Source: Deltaproteobacteria bacterium
Lineage (GTDB): Bacteria > Desulfobacterota > Desulfuromonadia > Desulfuromonadales > Geopsychrobacteraceae
Direction of reading: 5' to 3'
DNA: 64,000 bases
Assembly: GCA_024276905.1 (NCBI GenBank)
Contig: JAJRWF010000050.1
Span: forward strand, 1 to 64,000
Part shown: positions 47,807 through 57,055 of the stretch, in pieces
Position numbering within the stretch: the first letter of the stretch is position 1
Layout: each line of letters starts with the position of its first letter
Translations under genes and position numbers: made by a program
The notes under the pieces: model-generated
Told to the model about the DNA's origin: nothing
What the model saw: the letters and a program-made list of their open reading frames with translations, nothing else
The model's database searches: none

Positions 47807-48235
47807 CTATTGACCGTCGTTGACGGCATACTTGAGCATTTGCAGCCTGCGGCGGGTCATTTTTATCGTTGCTTCGTAAAGAATCTGATTCTCGGACAGC
47901 GCGATCATTTCATCTTCCACGACCACACTGTTGCCATCACCGAAACCGCTGCGGTCCGGATGACGGACCACTTCGCCCTGAATCTGGGCGAGACTGTTGC
48001 CACCCAGGGGGAAATGCTTCGGGTTCGTTACTTGGGGGGCCTGCTGCGGGCGCTTGAGAACGGCCTGCAAACGTTTTTCAAACTCGAAGGTTCGCGCGGC
48101 ATAACCCGGAGTCTCGGCGTTGGCGACATTGCCGGCGATCACCTGTTGTCGCTGGGCACGCAGATCAAGACTCTTCTGCAACAGTCGGGTGGTGGGATCG
48201 ATCAGATTGAAACCTGCCATGATGCAATTCTCCAA
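47807..48235 (-). CDS. flgB: flagellar rod protein FlgB
   Basis: LLQKSLDLRAQRQQVIAGNVANAETPGYAARTFEFEKRLQ. Confidence 0.95.
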   Translation of the reverse strand: MENCIMAGFNLIDPTTRLLQKSLDLRAQRQQVIAGNVANAETPGYAARTFEFEKRLQAVLKRPQQAPQVTNPKHFPLGGNSLAQIQGEVVRHPDRSGFGDGNSVVVEDEMIALSENQILYEATIKMTRRRLQMLKYAVNDGQ

Positions 48236-48276
48236 AGTCGTTTTCTGTCAAAAATTTGCACTACCTAATTTCCTTG

Positions 48277-48292
48277 AGCAAGTCCTGAGCCA
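48277..48292 (-). promoter_or_regulatory. sigma54 (RpoN) promoter upstream of flgB
   Basis: Minus strand TGGCTCAGGACTTGCT: GG-N10-GC, near-consensus. Confidence 0.8.
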
Positions 48293-48342
48293 AAAGCACC
48301 CAGGGTCCGTCCTTATCTTTTTCGACAAGGTTCCGCAGAAGC

Positions 48343-50652
48343 TTAAGTCCAGACCTTTTTTCCCCCCTGCCGCAGCAGAATCTGTGCGCTGCGATACCTG
48401 GCCTGGTCGCCGAAAACTTTATTTTGCAGCAGCGTTTTGTAGAGTGCCGCGGATTCTAGATTACGTCCCAACCGGTAGAGAGTTTCTGCCAGCAGTGCCA
48501 TATCTTTGACCTCAAAAACACCGCCCAGTTTACGGGCATGTTCCAGACGCTCAGCGACATCGGCAAGCCGTTCCTGCTGCCAATAAATCCAGGCGGCACG
48601 AATATCGAGACTTGCGCTTTGCGGCCGATCCTGACGTTCCAGCTGTCGCAACAGCTCATCGAACCTTTTCTGTTTTTCAAGAGCATCGAGCATCAGGCCA
48701 TAGGCCGCGCTGCGCTGTGCCCCTTGCGGATAGGTATCGAGATAAACCTGCGCATAATCTGATGCCGCCCGGTACTCCCGGCGCAACAGATACAGCTGGG
48801 CAAGGGGCAGATAGATTTCTTCGCGAACAGCATCCGTTTTCGCACGATCAAGCTGAAACAACAGAACACGCGCTGCGCGCTTGAAGAGTCCAAGCCGAGT
48901 CAGGGCGCCGGCAACCTGGTCAAGGAATTCCTTGTCGAGCTGGTCCTTGAGCAACAACTTGCGATTCTGCTCAACCAACACGACCGCCGGGATATCTTCG
49001 TTCCTTTTTATCAGTCCGCTTATCACTGCGGGTAACTGCTCACGCAGCAGGGAATCAGCCTCAGCGCGTAAAACTCCACTGGCAAAGACGCGGCGAAAGG
49101 TCATCAACAGGTTGACGCTTTCCCTTGAATCTCCCAACAGGTAGAGCACCAGGGCCTGCTTGAAGGTCGCTTCTTCACGCAAGGCCCTGTTACGTGAATT
49201 CTTTGCCAAATCAGCATACTGGTAAACCGCTGTCGCCTGTGCACGCTCTCCACCGATCAGAACCTGATGATCCTGCAGCCGCAAAGCAGCCCGATCAGAC
49301 CCCTCGGTGCCGGGCATCTCCAGATAGATTTTTTGCAAACCGATCTGGGCCCACTCGGTATCACCGGCATCATAACTGGCCGCAGCGGCGGCGAAATATG
49401 CCAGATCCTCCTGAGGCTGATTGACCAACTGGCGGGCCAGTTCCTTGTAGGTACTGGCTGCACGTGAATATTCACCGATCTGAAAAGCAGCCCAGGCCGC
49501 TCGGGCGCGTGAACGCGGATACTGATCGAAGAGCTGAGCATTACGGGAAAGTTTGCGATAATTGTGCAGGGCGTCAGAATAGGATTCAATCCCGACGGCG
49601 GCATCGGCCTGACGCATCAGAACCAGCTGTCGCAGGCCTTCGGGCCAGCGAAGCTTCTTGTTGGCGAGTAATTGCGCGGCATCCTTATCGTTACCGCTGC
49701 CCAGTGCCGTCTCTGCCGCCAACAGCGTCATCAAGGGAGAGAACTGATCCTCTGCAGAAAGATGCTTAAGCTGCGCGACCAGCTTTAGATAGGCAGCGTA
49801 AGGCTGGCCGGTGGTTGCCAGAACGAAATCTGTCAAATAATCGACACGTCTCCGATATTGACCCTGCAGCTCTTCCAGTTTGAGCAAACGTTGATCTGCC
49901 GCATCGACCCCATCGGTCCGCAGTAACCCCTCAATTAGCAGTAACTCTTCAACGATCTGCTCATTTTCCGCGACCGGCGGCATCTGCGGTAAAAAACGCA
50001 GCAGACTGAGCCAGCGTTTTTCGGCCACCAGATCGAGGCGCTGCTTCAAGGCCGGCGACGGGTTTTCAATTTTCAGCGGCGGCAATTCCGGCAGACTGAA
50101 ATTGGGTGCGGGGTCAATTTCCCAGGGCGTGAGGTCCGCCTTGAACAGCTGTTGCCAGCTCTCGTGCCAGGGGGGAAACTGCCGGGCATCGCGAACCTTG
50201 CGCCCCCCCTTACGTCCCGGAATACCTTCGATTCGAAAGGCGACCGCAGGACGGCTGCCGCGGGCACTGTCCCAGTAGAGGTCGAATTTAATCTGCGCCG
50301 GATGCTTCTGGCTCTTGCTGACAATCTGCTTGGGGGGACGGCGCAGCAGCAGCGAGACCAAGAGGTCACCGCTCTTCTCCGCCAGCAGAATTTTCACCAC
50401 CGTTTCATCTTCCGGCAACCGTTGAAGCCCATCGGAAACCGTCGATTTACTGAGCAAAATATCGAGCCGCTGACCTGAGTGGTCTGAACTGAATTCAGGT
50501 AGCCGATCAAAAATAAGCGTTATGCTGGTACTGCTGAGCCCTTCATGCTTCTGCAACTCAAGCAGAATCGGCTTGTCGGCTGCAAACGACGGCACAACAG
50601 GCTGCAACCAGATCGCCAGTCCCATCAATAGAATTGTCAGTTTCTTCACCAC
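48343..50652 (-). CDS. large periplasmic TPR-repeat protein upstream of the flg/fli operon
   Basis: Signal peptide MVKKLTILLMGLAIWLQPVVPSFAADK; many TPR-like helical repeats. Confidence 0.75.
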   Translation of the reverse strand: MVKKLTILLMGLAIWLQPVVPSFAADKPILLELQKHEGLSSTSITLIFDRLPEFSSDHSGQRLDILLSKSTVSDGLQRLPEDETVVKILLAEKSGDLLVSLLLRRPPKQIVSKSQKHPAQIKFDLYWDSARGSRPAVAFRIEGIPGRKGGRKVRDARQFPPWHESWQQLFKADLTPWEIDPAPNFSLPELPPLKIENPSPALKQRLDLVAEKRWLSLLRFLPQMPPVAENEQIVEELLLIEGLLRTDGVDAADQRLLKLEELQGQYRRRVDYLTDFVLATTGQPYAAYLKLVAQLKHLSAEDQFSPLMTLLAAETALGSGNDKDAAQLLANKKLRWPEGLRQLVLMRQADAAVGIESYSDALHNYRKLSRNAQLFDQYPRSRARAAWAAFQIGEYSRAASTYKELARQLVNQPQEDLAYFAAAAASYDAGDTEWAQIGLQKIYLEMPGTEGSDRAALRLQDHQVLIGGERAQATAVYQYADLAKNSRNRALREEATFKQALVLYLLGDSRESVNLLMTFRRVFASGVLRAEADSLLREQLPAVISGLIKRNEDIPAVVLVEQNRKLLLKDQLDKEFLDQVAGALTRLGLFKRAARVLLFQLDRAKTDAVREEIYLPLAQLYLLRREYRAASDYAQVYLDTYPQGAQRSAAYGLMLDALEKQKRFDELLRQLERQDRPQSASLDIRAAWIYWQQERLADVAERLEHARKLGGVFEVKDMALLAETLYRLGRNLESAALYKTLLQNKVFGDQARYRSAQILLRQGGKKVWT

Positions 50653-50690
50653 GAGGATTCCTCCGGAAAACTATCCGGGATCTGTTCATG

Positions 50691-50705
50691 GCCAGAAGCA
50701 TGCCA
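50691..50705 (-). promoter_or_regulatory. possible sigma54 promoter upstream of the TPR gene
   Basis: Minus strand TTGGCATGCTTCTGGCC: GG-N10-GC, -12 element TGGC instead of TTGC. Confidence 0.45.
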
Positions 50706-50925
50706 ACCCACGACATCAAAGCCTAAGTCACTATTTTAAAAGGGCTAATTCTTGTCTCGGATCATCCTGGAGGATGAACAGAAAGAGCCGGGTGCACCAA
50801 AAGAGAAAACCTGGTCGTTTTTTTGACTTGAATTTATTAACACCCCGACAGCATCCAGAGGACCGAAATCCAAAATACGCAAATTTTACTGTCCGAAAAG
50901 TGCGCTCAGAGGAGGGGGGCTCTCG

Positions 50926-51735
50926 TCATTGATCGGCGTCTTCCTGTAAACCGCTTCCACAACGCCGCAACGGGTAGGTTCGCGGAGTCCCCGTGTAGGG
51001 ATTGGTTTCAACCTTTACCTCAACCCGGAACACTTGGCGCAGGTTGGCCGAGGTGTACACCTCGGTCGGAGCTCCAAGTGCCACCGAAGAACCATTATCC
51101 GCCAGCAGCAGAATACGTTGAGAAATTTCTGCCGCTTGATCCAGATCGTGGGAGACCTGAATGACTGTCGTCCCCTGCTCCCGGTTGAGGCGCAGCAGCA
51201 GGTCCTTGAACTCCAGGCGATGATCGAGGTCGAGATGACTGCTTGCTTCGTCGAGTAATAACACCGGCGTCTCCTGCGCTAGGGCACGAGCCAACAGGAC
51301 CCGTTGCAATTAACCTCCGCTCAAGGTCGTGACCTTACGCTTGGCCAGATACAGGGTATCGGTAACGACCATCGCGCACTCGACCGCCTGTCTATCTCTC
51401 AAAGTCGATCTTGAGAAGCGGGATTGGCGGGCAAAACGTCCCATGGCGACCATCTCCTGCACCGGGTAAGGAAACACTGCCTGAGTCGACTGTGGAACAA
51501 CGGCTACAAGCTGCGCCATGGCCCGCCTGTCGAGCTGCGCGGCCTGCTGCCCTTGCCACAACACGGAACCCTTGACAGGTGTCAAAATGCCCCGCAGCAA
51601 GCGCAGCAGGGTTGACTTTCCACAACCGTTGGGACCAAGAATCGAGAGAATTTCACCCGATCTGATCTCCAGTTCAATGTCACGCAGTACCGGCTGCTCG
51701 GCATAAGAAAAATGCAGATGCTCCACCCGGATCAT
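50926..51735 (-). pseudogene. btuD: cobalamin/iron-type ABC transporter ATPase, interrupted by in-frame TAA in the signature motif
   Basis: ...KVTTLSGG TAA LQRVLLARALAQETPVLLLDEASSHLD; both halves in the same frame. Confidence 0.85.
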
Positions 51736-52724
51736 GATCCGTTCTCCTCTTTGCGCAGCAGATAGAGAAAAAAGGGCGCTCCCAACATTGCCGTCACCAC
51801 CCCGACAGGGATTTCCGCTGGAGCTAACAGAGTGCGGGAGAGTGCATCCGCCAACATCAAAAATGTTGCACCGAGCAGTGCCGAGGCAGGCAGCAAATGC
51901 CGGTGAGAGCCTCCCCAGAGCAAACGCACCACGTGGGGAACTGTCAAGCCGACAAAACCAACCAGCCCGGCCATGGCAACTGCGGCTGCCGTCAGTCCTC
52001 CGGCGGCGGCAAAGAGCAGCAGTCGTGATCTGCCGACATTCAGGCCAAGGTCAGCGGCAACCTCCTCCCCTTGCGTAAACAGATCAAGCGCAGGTGATTG
52101 CATCCAGAGTGTGATAAAGGCAACACCGACCCAGACCGCGAGCCAGGGGAGCCAGCCGGGGTTGACCAGACCGAGGTTCCCGGCCAGCCAGAAAACTGCG
52201 GACTTGACCGGGTCGGCCGGAGCCATCCAGAGCAGAAACAGCAACAGTGCTGAAGCCAGACTCCCAACCATCACCCCGGAGAGGATCAGGGTGTGGGAGG
52301 AACCGCGCTGAGCACGAGCAATCCAATACACCAGTAGCAGCGCCACACAAGCCCCGAAAAATGCGGCGGATGGCAGAAGGACTGGCGAATGGTAACCCAA
52401 GGTCAAAACCGCAACCGCGCCCAGCGCCGCGCCGCCGGAAACGCCGAGGATATAGGGATCAGCCAACGGATTGCGTAGCACCGCCTGAAAGGCACCGCCC
52501 GAAGCACCCAGGGCCGCGCCGACCAGGGCGGCAAGCAGCGCACGTGGCAAACGAATTTTCAGCACGATGGCGGTGTAGGTCGCCGATTCGGCCTGGCCAC
52601 AGAGAACCGCAACCAGCTCCGCTGGTGAAAGCGTCAATGAACCGGACCAGAGCGAGAGAAACAATGCCACGATCAGGGCCACCCCCAAAATCGGCAGCCA
52701 GCTTAAAGAATGACGAAAGCTCAT
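51732..52724 (-). CDS. btuC: cobalamin/iron ABC transporter permease
   Basis: FecCD-type permease: RLPRALLAALVGAALGASGGAFQAVLRNPLADPYILGVSGGAALGAV. Confidence 0.9.
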   Translation of the reverse strand: MSFRHSLSWLPILGVALIVALFLSLWSGSLTLSPAELVAVLCGQAESATYTAIVLKIRLPRALLAALVGAALGASGGAFQAVLRNPLADPYILGVSGGAALGAVAVLTLGYHSPVLLPSAAFFGACVALLLVYWIARAQRGSSHTLILSGVMVGSLASALLLFLLWMAPADPVKSAVFWLAGNLGLVNPGWLPWLAVWVGVAFITLWMQSPALDLFTQGEEVAADLGLNVGRSRLLLFAAAGGLTAAAVAMAGLVGFVGLTVPHVVRLLWGGSHRHLLPASALLGATFLMLADALSRTLLAPAEIPVGVVTAMLGAPFFLYLLRKEENGS

Positions 52725-53632
52725 TGTTGCTCCCGGTCGATCAGTTCATGCAGATCGAGATCATGAATAGCTTCAGCCAGAGTCAACAAGCCCAGCCCCA
52801 GACGTGGACCAGGACGGTGAACCCAGTCCGGGATAACACTGTAAATGCGCTGTTGTCTGACCGCTTTCAGCTCCGGCCAGGCGTTGAACAAGCCCGCCGG
52901 ATTCGGCGTTCCCTGATGGGGAGAGACCACAATCAAATCCGGGTCGGCCAGCAGCAGCGCTTCGCCCCCCCAGGTTGGGTAACGGTTGGGCCCGCTGGCA
53001 ACCACATTTTCACCCCCGGCCGTTTCAATAAGGTCACCGACCAGAGTTCCCGGGCCGGCGACAGTCAATGGCCGCACCATAACGCAGAACAGCACCCTCG
53101 GACGCTTCAGCCCTGCAACCAGAGAGCGGACTTGAGCCACTGTTGCTGTCAGTTTTCGCGCCAGCTGGTCCCCGCCCTCTTCCTCTCCGGTCACGCGACC
53201 CAGAATACGGATCATGTCGATAGTCACCTGAATCCCCCGCGGATAAACGACATAGACCGGCAAACCCAAGCTTTCCATCCGCGCCAGCAACACCGGATTG
53301 GCAGAGTCTGCCGAGATAAAAACCAGGTCGGGACGTTACAGGGTGACTGCCTCAAGATTGGGGCTGGAATAGCCGCCGACCTGCGGCTTGTTCCGGGCCT
53401 GCTCAGGGTAGGTGCAGAAACTGGTCACCCCGACAATCCGTTTTTCCAACCCCAAGGCAAACAGAACTTCGGTCACGCTGGGAACCAGCGAAACAATCCG
53501 TTGCGGCAACTCGGGAAGCTCGACCCGGCGTTGAACGGCGTCGGTCCAGATAGCTCCGGACACCGGCAAAGGTGCCAGCAGACAGACCAGCAACAGACAG
53601 ACAAAATGGATAGATTTTACACTGTACTTCAT
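52721..53632 (-). pseudogene. btuF: cobalamin-binding periplasmic protein, interrupted by in-frame TAA at 53336-53338
   Basis: PQRIVSLVPSVTEVLFALGLEKRIVGVTSFCTYPEQA...SPNLEAVTL TAA RPDLVFISADSANPVLLARMESLGLPVYVV; halves in the same frame. Confidence 0.85.
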
Positions 53633-53634
53633 AA

Positions 53635-53784
53635 TCAACAGATCTCAGTTCTTCCCGTGCGGGTAGCCAGATCGGCGGCCTGGCCGCAGACCTGGCTCAC
53701 AACAACCTGCGCCCGGAGAACCGAGTCATTCTCGATCCGAAGCCAAGGTGCGGCAACAAACTGCTGCTGAGTATGCTCGACCAC
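53635..53784 (-). CDS. short ORF between btuB and btuF
   Basis: GAAGGT ribosome binding site and GTG start: MVEHTQQQFVAAPWLRIENDSVLRAQVVVSQVCGQAADLATRTGRTEIC; stop abuts btuF ATG. Confidence 0.45.
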   Translation of the reverse strand: MVEHTQQQFVAAPWLRIENDSVLRAQVVVSQVCGQAADLATRTGRTEIC

Positions 53785-53853
53785 AGCACCTTCTTAAAAC
53801 GACTGACGCTCCCTGCACTCTTTATGGATCGAGTGACAGCCGGGATCGAGGTA

Positions 53854-55677
53854 TTAAAAATAGCTGGTAACCCCGACAAACAGCTGTCGCGGCGGCATCG
53901 GATAACCTGGATTCTCTTCATACTCCTCGTCAAGCAGGTTTTTCATCGATAGTCTGACATCCAGAACCAGACCACTGGCGAACATAAAAGACCGGGAAAG
54001 ACTCGCGTCCAGCACCATATGACTAGTGCTGTCGCGTGCAGTATCCGCATAGTAATTCAGGTAGCGCCCGTCCAGTCGCAGGCGTGCCTCCTTAAACGGG
54101 CCGACTTCAAAATAGAGATGTGCCTGATGGCGGGTCTTGTTATTGAGGATCTCCCCGGTTGCGCGATCCTTGGGGTAAAGATAGGTATAGTTCGCACCCG
54201 TACGCAACAGTTCAAGCAGCTGCAGGTCGATTTCGGTTTCTACTCCCCAGATCTGGGCCTCGTTAACGTTGACCGGACTCCAGACAAAACTGCTGTCCGC
54301 CTGCCAGTCGATAAGATCTCTGGCATCACGGCGAAAAACGGCCACAGAAAAATTGCCCCGTTGACCAAGATCCTGATCGACAGCCAGCTCATATTCCCAG
54401 GCAGTTTCCGGATTGAGGTTGGGGTTGCCTTTGGCAAAACTGGTGGTCGGCCAGAAACGGTCATTGAGGGTCGGCGCGCGAAAGGCCCGGCTGACGGAGG
54501 CGCGCAGTCGGGTGGTCTTGCTCAGAGAAAAGAGTGCCGCAGCCCGGGGGCTCCACTCATTGCGGAAATCGGAATGGGCATCGTAACGCAGCCCCAACAG
54601 CAACTTGACCCAAGATGTTGCATCGACTTCATACTGGCCAAACAACGACCAGCGGTCCTGATCCTGCTTGCCGCTGGCAGTAGAATCCAGCTCATCACGA
54701 TAAAAATCACCGCCGAATAACAGGCTGTGTTGCCCGGCCACCCAGCGTTCCGACAATTCACCGCCCAGGGTTTCAACAATGTGGGTGTCATCAACCGGAG
54801 CCCAGCCGCCCGGATCGGTGTAATGATTCTTGCGGCGTTCGTAGGTTCCCCGTACACTCAGCTTCACTGGCCCGGTCGGGCCACTCAGAGCCAGAGCCGC
54901 AAGGATATTCTCATCCTGCTGACGAGCTTCAGGGCTCGGCCAGGCGGTGGAACCCGGCACACCACTCTCCTTGTCCAGATAGTACCCGGAAAGGCGCAGA
55001 TCAAAATCACCACCCAGATCGAAGCCGAGCATCCCGTCCAGAGTGATCTGGGCCAAGTCGGAGTTTTCCCGGTAGCCCTGAGACCGATTCAGCCCGGCGC
55101 CAAAACGATAGCGCACCCCGTCCTTCTTTTGCGCGGTCGAGAAACTCAGATCGCGGGTTCCAAAACGCCCCTCGCTCCAGCCGAGGCTGGTCAGCGGCTC
55201 AGCTTCCGGGGTCTGGGTAAAAATCTGGATGACCCCTGCCAGAGCGTTACTGCCGTAAATAGCCGAAGCCGGGCCACGCAAGACTTCAATCCGCTCAATT
55301 TCACTCAGCGCAACAGGTAGATTACTCAAGTTGAACTGGCCGTTCTGCGGCGAATTGAGCCGCACGCCATCAAGCAGCACCAGCACCTGCGCACCTTCCG
55401 AGCCACGGATGCTGGGTGTCGCAATCGCCCCGGCCGGCCCACTGCTGGTCAACTGCATCCCGACCGTGTCGCGTAGCACCTCATCCAGCCGGGTCGCTCC
55501 GGTAGCAGCAATCTGGTCGGCGGTAATCACACTGACCGATGCAGCAACCTGCGAGCGCGGCTGAGCGGTACGCGTGGCCGTCACCACAACCGGTTCCAGA
55601 ACACTGATCTCTGCATAGCCTGACCCGGCGGCCAGCATCGTGAATCCGGCCACCAACAAACTGACAGTCTTTTTCAT
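53854..55677 (-). CDS. btuB: TonB-dependent cobalamin receptor BtuB-like
   Basis: Signal peptide, plug domain VVVTATRTAQPRSQVAASVSVITADQI, C-terminal F; controlled by a cobalamin riboswitch. Confidence 0.9.
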   Translation of the reverse strand: MKKTVSLLVAGFTMLAAGSGYAEISVLEPVVVTATRTAQPRSQVAASVSVITADQIAATGATRLDEVLRDTVGMQLTSSGPAGAIATPSIRGSEGAQVLVLLDGVRLNSPQNGQFNLSNLPVALSEIERIEVLRGPASAIYGSNALAGVIQIFTQTPEAEPLTSLGWSEGRFGTRDLSFSTAQKKDGVRYRFGAGLNRSQGYRENSDLAQITLDGMLGFDLGGDFDLRLSGYYLDKESGVPGSTAWPSPEARQQDENILAALALSGPTGPVKLSVRGTYERRKNHYTDPGGWAPVDDTHIVETLGGELSERWVAGQHSLLFGGDFYRDELDSTASGKQDQDRWSLFGQYEVDATSWVKLLLGLRYDAHSDFRNEWSPRAAALFSLSKTTRLRASVSRAFRAPTLNDRFWPTTSFAKGNPNLNPETAWEYELAVDQDLGQRGNFSVAVFRRDARDLIDWQADSSFVWSPVNVNEAQIWGVETEIDLQLLELLRTGANYTYLYPKDRATGEILNNKTRHQAHLYFEVGPFKEARLRLDGRYLNYYADTARDSTSHMVLDASLSRSFMFASGLVLDVRLSMKNLLDEEYEENPGYPMPPRQLFVGVTSYF

Positions 55678-55738
55678 TGCGTCCATTTCCTCCTGTGATA
55701 GCCCTCGCAAAAAGCAGGGAGAAAAGGAGGCCAAAACT

Positions 55739-55780
55739 CCAAAAGAAAAGCCCGCGCACTTAATACTAAGTGCGCGGGCT
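55739..55780 (-). terminator. Rho-independent terminator in btuB leader (riboswitch expression platform)
   Basis: Perfect 14-bp stem AGCCCGCGCACTTA/TAAGTGCGCGGGCT with 4-nt loop followed on the minus strand by TTTTCTTTT. Confidence 0.9.
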
Positions 55781-55844
55781 TCCCGTTTTCATGAAGTGCC
55801 GCTTTATCCACCCTCCCTTTCCCGGGGAGTTGATTGTGGGGGGT

Positions 55845-56002
55845 CCGTTCCGGCAGGTCTTCTGGCTCGCGAATCATCCTCGGGACCGCCTTCCCGATCA
55901 AAAGTGATCAGTGGCATCATGGTCCTTTGTCCTCGCTTACAGCGGCGGGTCCGCGGGGGATTCACACCCCTCTTCCCTATCAAAGCCCTTACGGGCACCG
56001 GT
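55845..56002 (-). ncRNA. cobalamin riboswitch
   Basis: Minus strand: GGGTGTGAATCCCCGCGGACCCGCCGCTGTAAGCGAGGAC...GCCACTG...GGGAAGGCGG...GAGGATGATTCGCGAGCCAGAAGACCTGCC. Confidence 0.95.
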
Positions 56003-56023
56003 GGACATATATAATTTTCCAAG

Positions 56024-56053
56024 AATCTAGCGTGACAGAACAAATACTGTCAA
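56024..56053 (-). promoter_or_regulatory. sigma70-type promoter for the btu operon
   Basis: Minus strand TTGACA-N18-TAGATT immediately upstream of the riboswitch. Confidence 0.65.
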
Positions 56054-56225
56054 GCAAAAGGACATTGGCAATACCATCAAGCCCCCGGTTGCGCAAGCGG
56101 TTGATCCGTTGCCAAGAGATCGCACTCTTTTCGACAGGCAACAAGTGCAATTGTGGCGGGATCTTAGCCCGAAGACGCGGGAACCCCCGCATGTAAATTG
56201 ATTTCGGTTCAAGCCCTGTGCTTTA

Positions 56226-56750
56226 ATGCCGAAAGTTATGATTACGCAGCAAGAAACAACGGTTTTTCTGGGACTGGGCGGCAATCTGGGCGATCCGCTT
56301 GCAGCTTTTCGCCGCAGCAGACAGAAATTGATCGCTCACCCGGCAATCAGTGACTGTCACTCTTCGCCGCTCTACCAGACGCCGCCAATAGGTGGCCCGG
56401 CAGACCAACCTGACTATCTGAATGCGGCCCTTATGCTCAGAACAAGTCTCGATCCTCGGGCCTTGCTGGCATTCTGTCACTCTCTGGAAACGGAAGAAGG
56501 GCGAAAAAGGAAGGAACACTGGGGGGCGAGAACCCTCGATATTGATCTGCTGTTTTACGCACAACAACAGCTCAAGGAAGCAGATATTGAGATCCCCCAT
56601 CCACGCTTGATGGAGCGTCATTTTGTCTTGCTGCCGCTGGTCGCTCTGGCTCCGGACTACCACCATCCTCAGACAGGGATGAGCATGCAAGAGTTGCTGA
56701 ACAGATTACCGTCCGCTGAAAACATCCGGATGTTAACCCTGAACTGGTAA
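56226..56750 (+). CDS. folK: 2-amino-4-hydroxy-6-hydroxymethyldihydropteridine pyrophosphokinase
   Basis: VFLGLGGNLGDPLAAFRRS; WGARTLDIDLLFY; IPHPRLMERHFVLLPL. Confidence 0.95.
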   Translation: MPKVMITQQETTVFLGLGGNLGDPLAAFRRSRQKLIAHPAISDCHSSPLYQTPPIGGPADQPDYLNAALMLRTSLDPRALLAFCHSLETEEGRKRKEHWGARTLDIDLLFYAQQQLKEADIEIPHPRLMERHFVLLPLVALAPDYHHPQTGMSMQELLNRLPSAENIRMLTLNW

Positions 56751-56758
56751 AGAAGAAC

Positions 56759-56968
56759 ATGATCAAACTTCTCCTGCTGGCCCTGCTTTTTTTTCTCGGT
56801 TACAGCTTTTTCCAGGCGCTCTTCCCGTCACGCCGCAGCAGTAAACCACCTGCCAATCGCAGTCAGAATGGTGAGCAGATGGTTCAGGATCCCCAGTGCG
56901 GTACATATCTGCCGATCGGTGATGCGCTCAGTGCCAATATCCGTGGGCAACATCACTACTTCTGTTAA
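56759..56968 (+). CDS. small PP0621-like membrane-anchored protein with C-terminal Cys pair
   Basis: N-terminal TM; MVQDPQCGTYLPIGDALSANIRGQHHYFC. Confidence 0.7.
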   Translation: MIKLLLLALLFFLGYSFFQALFPSRRSSKPPANRSQNGEQMVQDPQCGTYLPIGDALSANIRGQHHYFC

Positions 56969-57055
56969 CGAAAGTGCCGCAGAGAATATAAAAAACACGT
57001 GTAAGCCGTTTTTATACTGAAAATCATTCAACCCTTTTTCCCGTGAGGAGTCTCC

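Noticed and set aside
52247-53770. 507-aa plus-strand ORF
   Set aside because: Antisense to btuC/btuF; low-complexity Arg/Pro/Gln-rich translation with no recognisable motifs.
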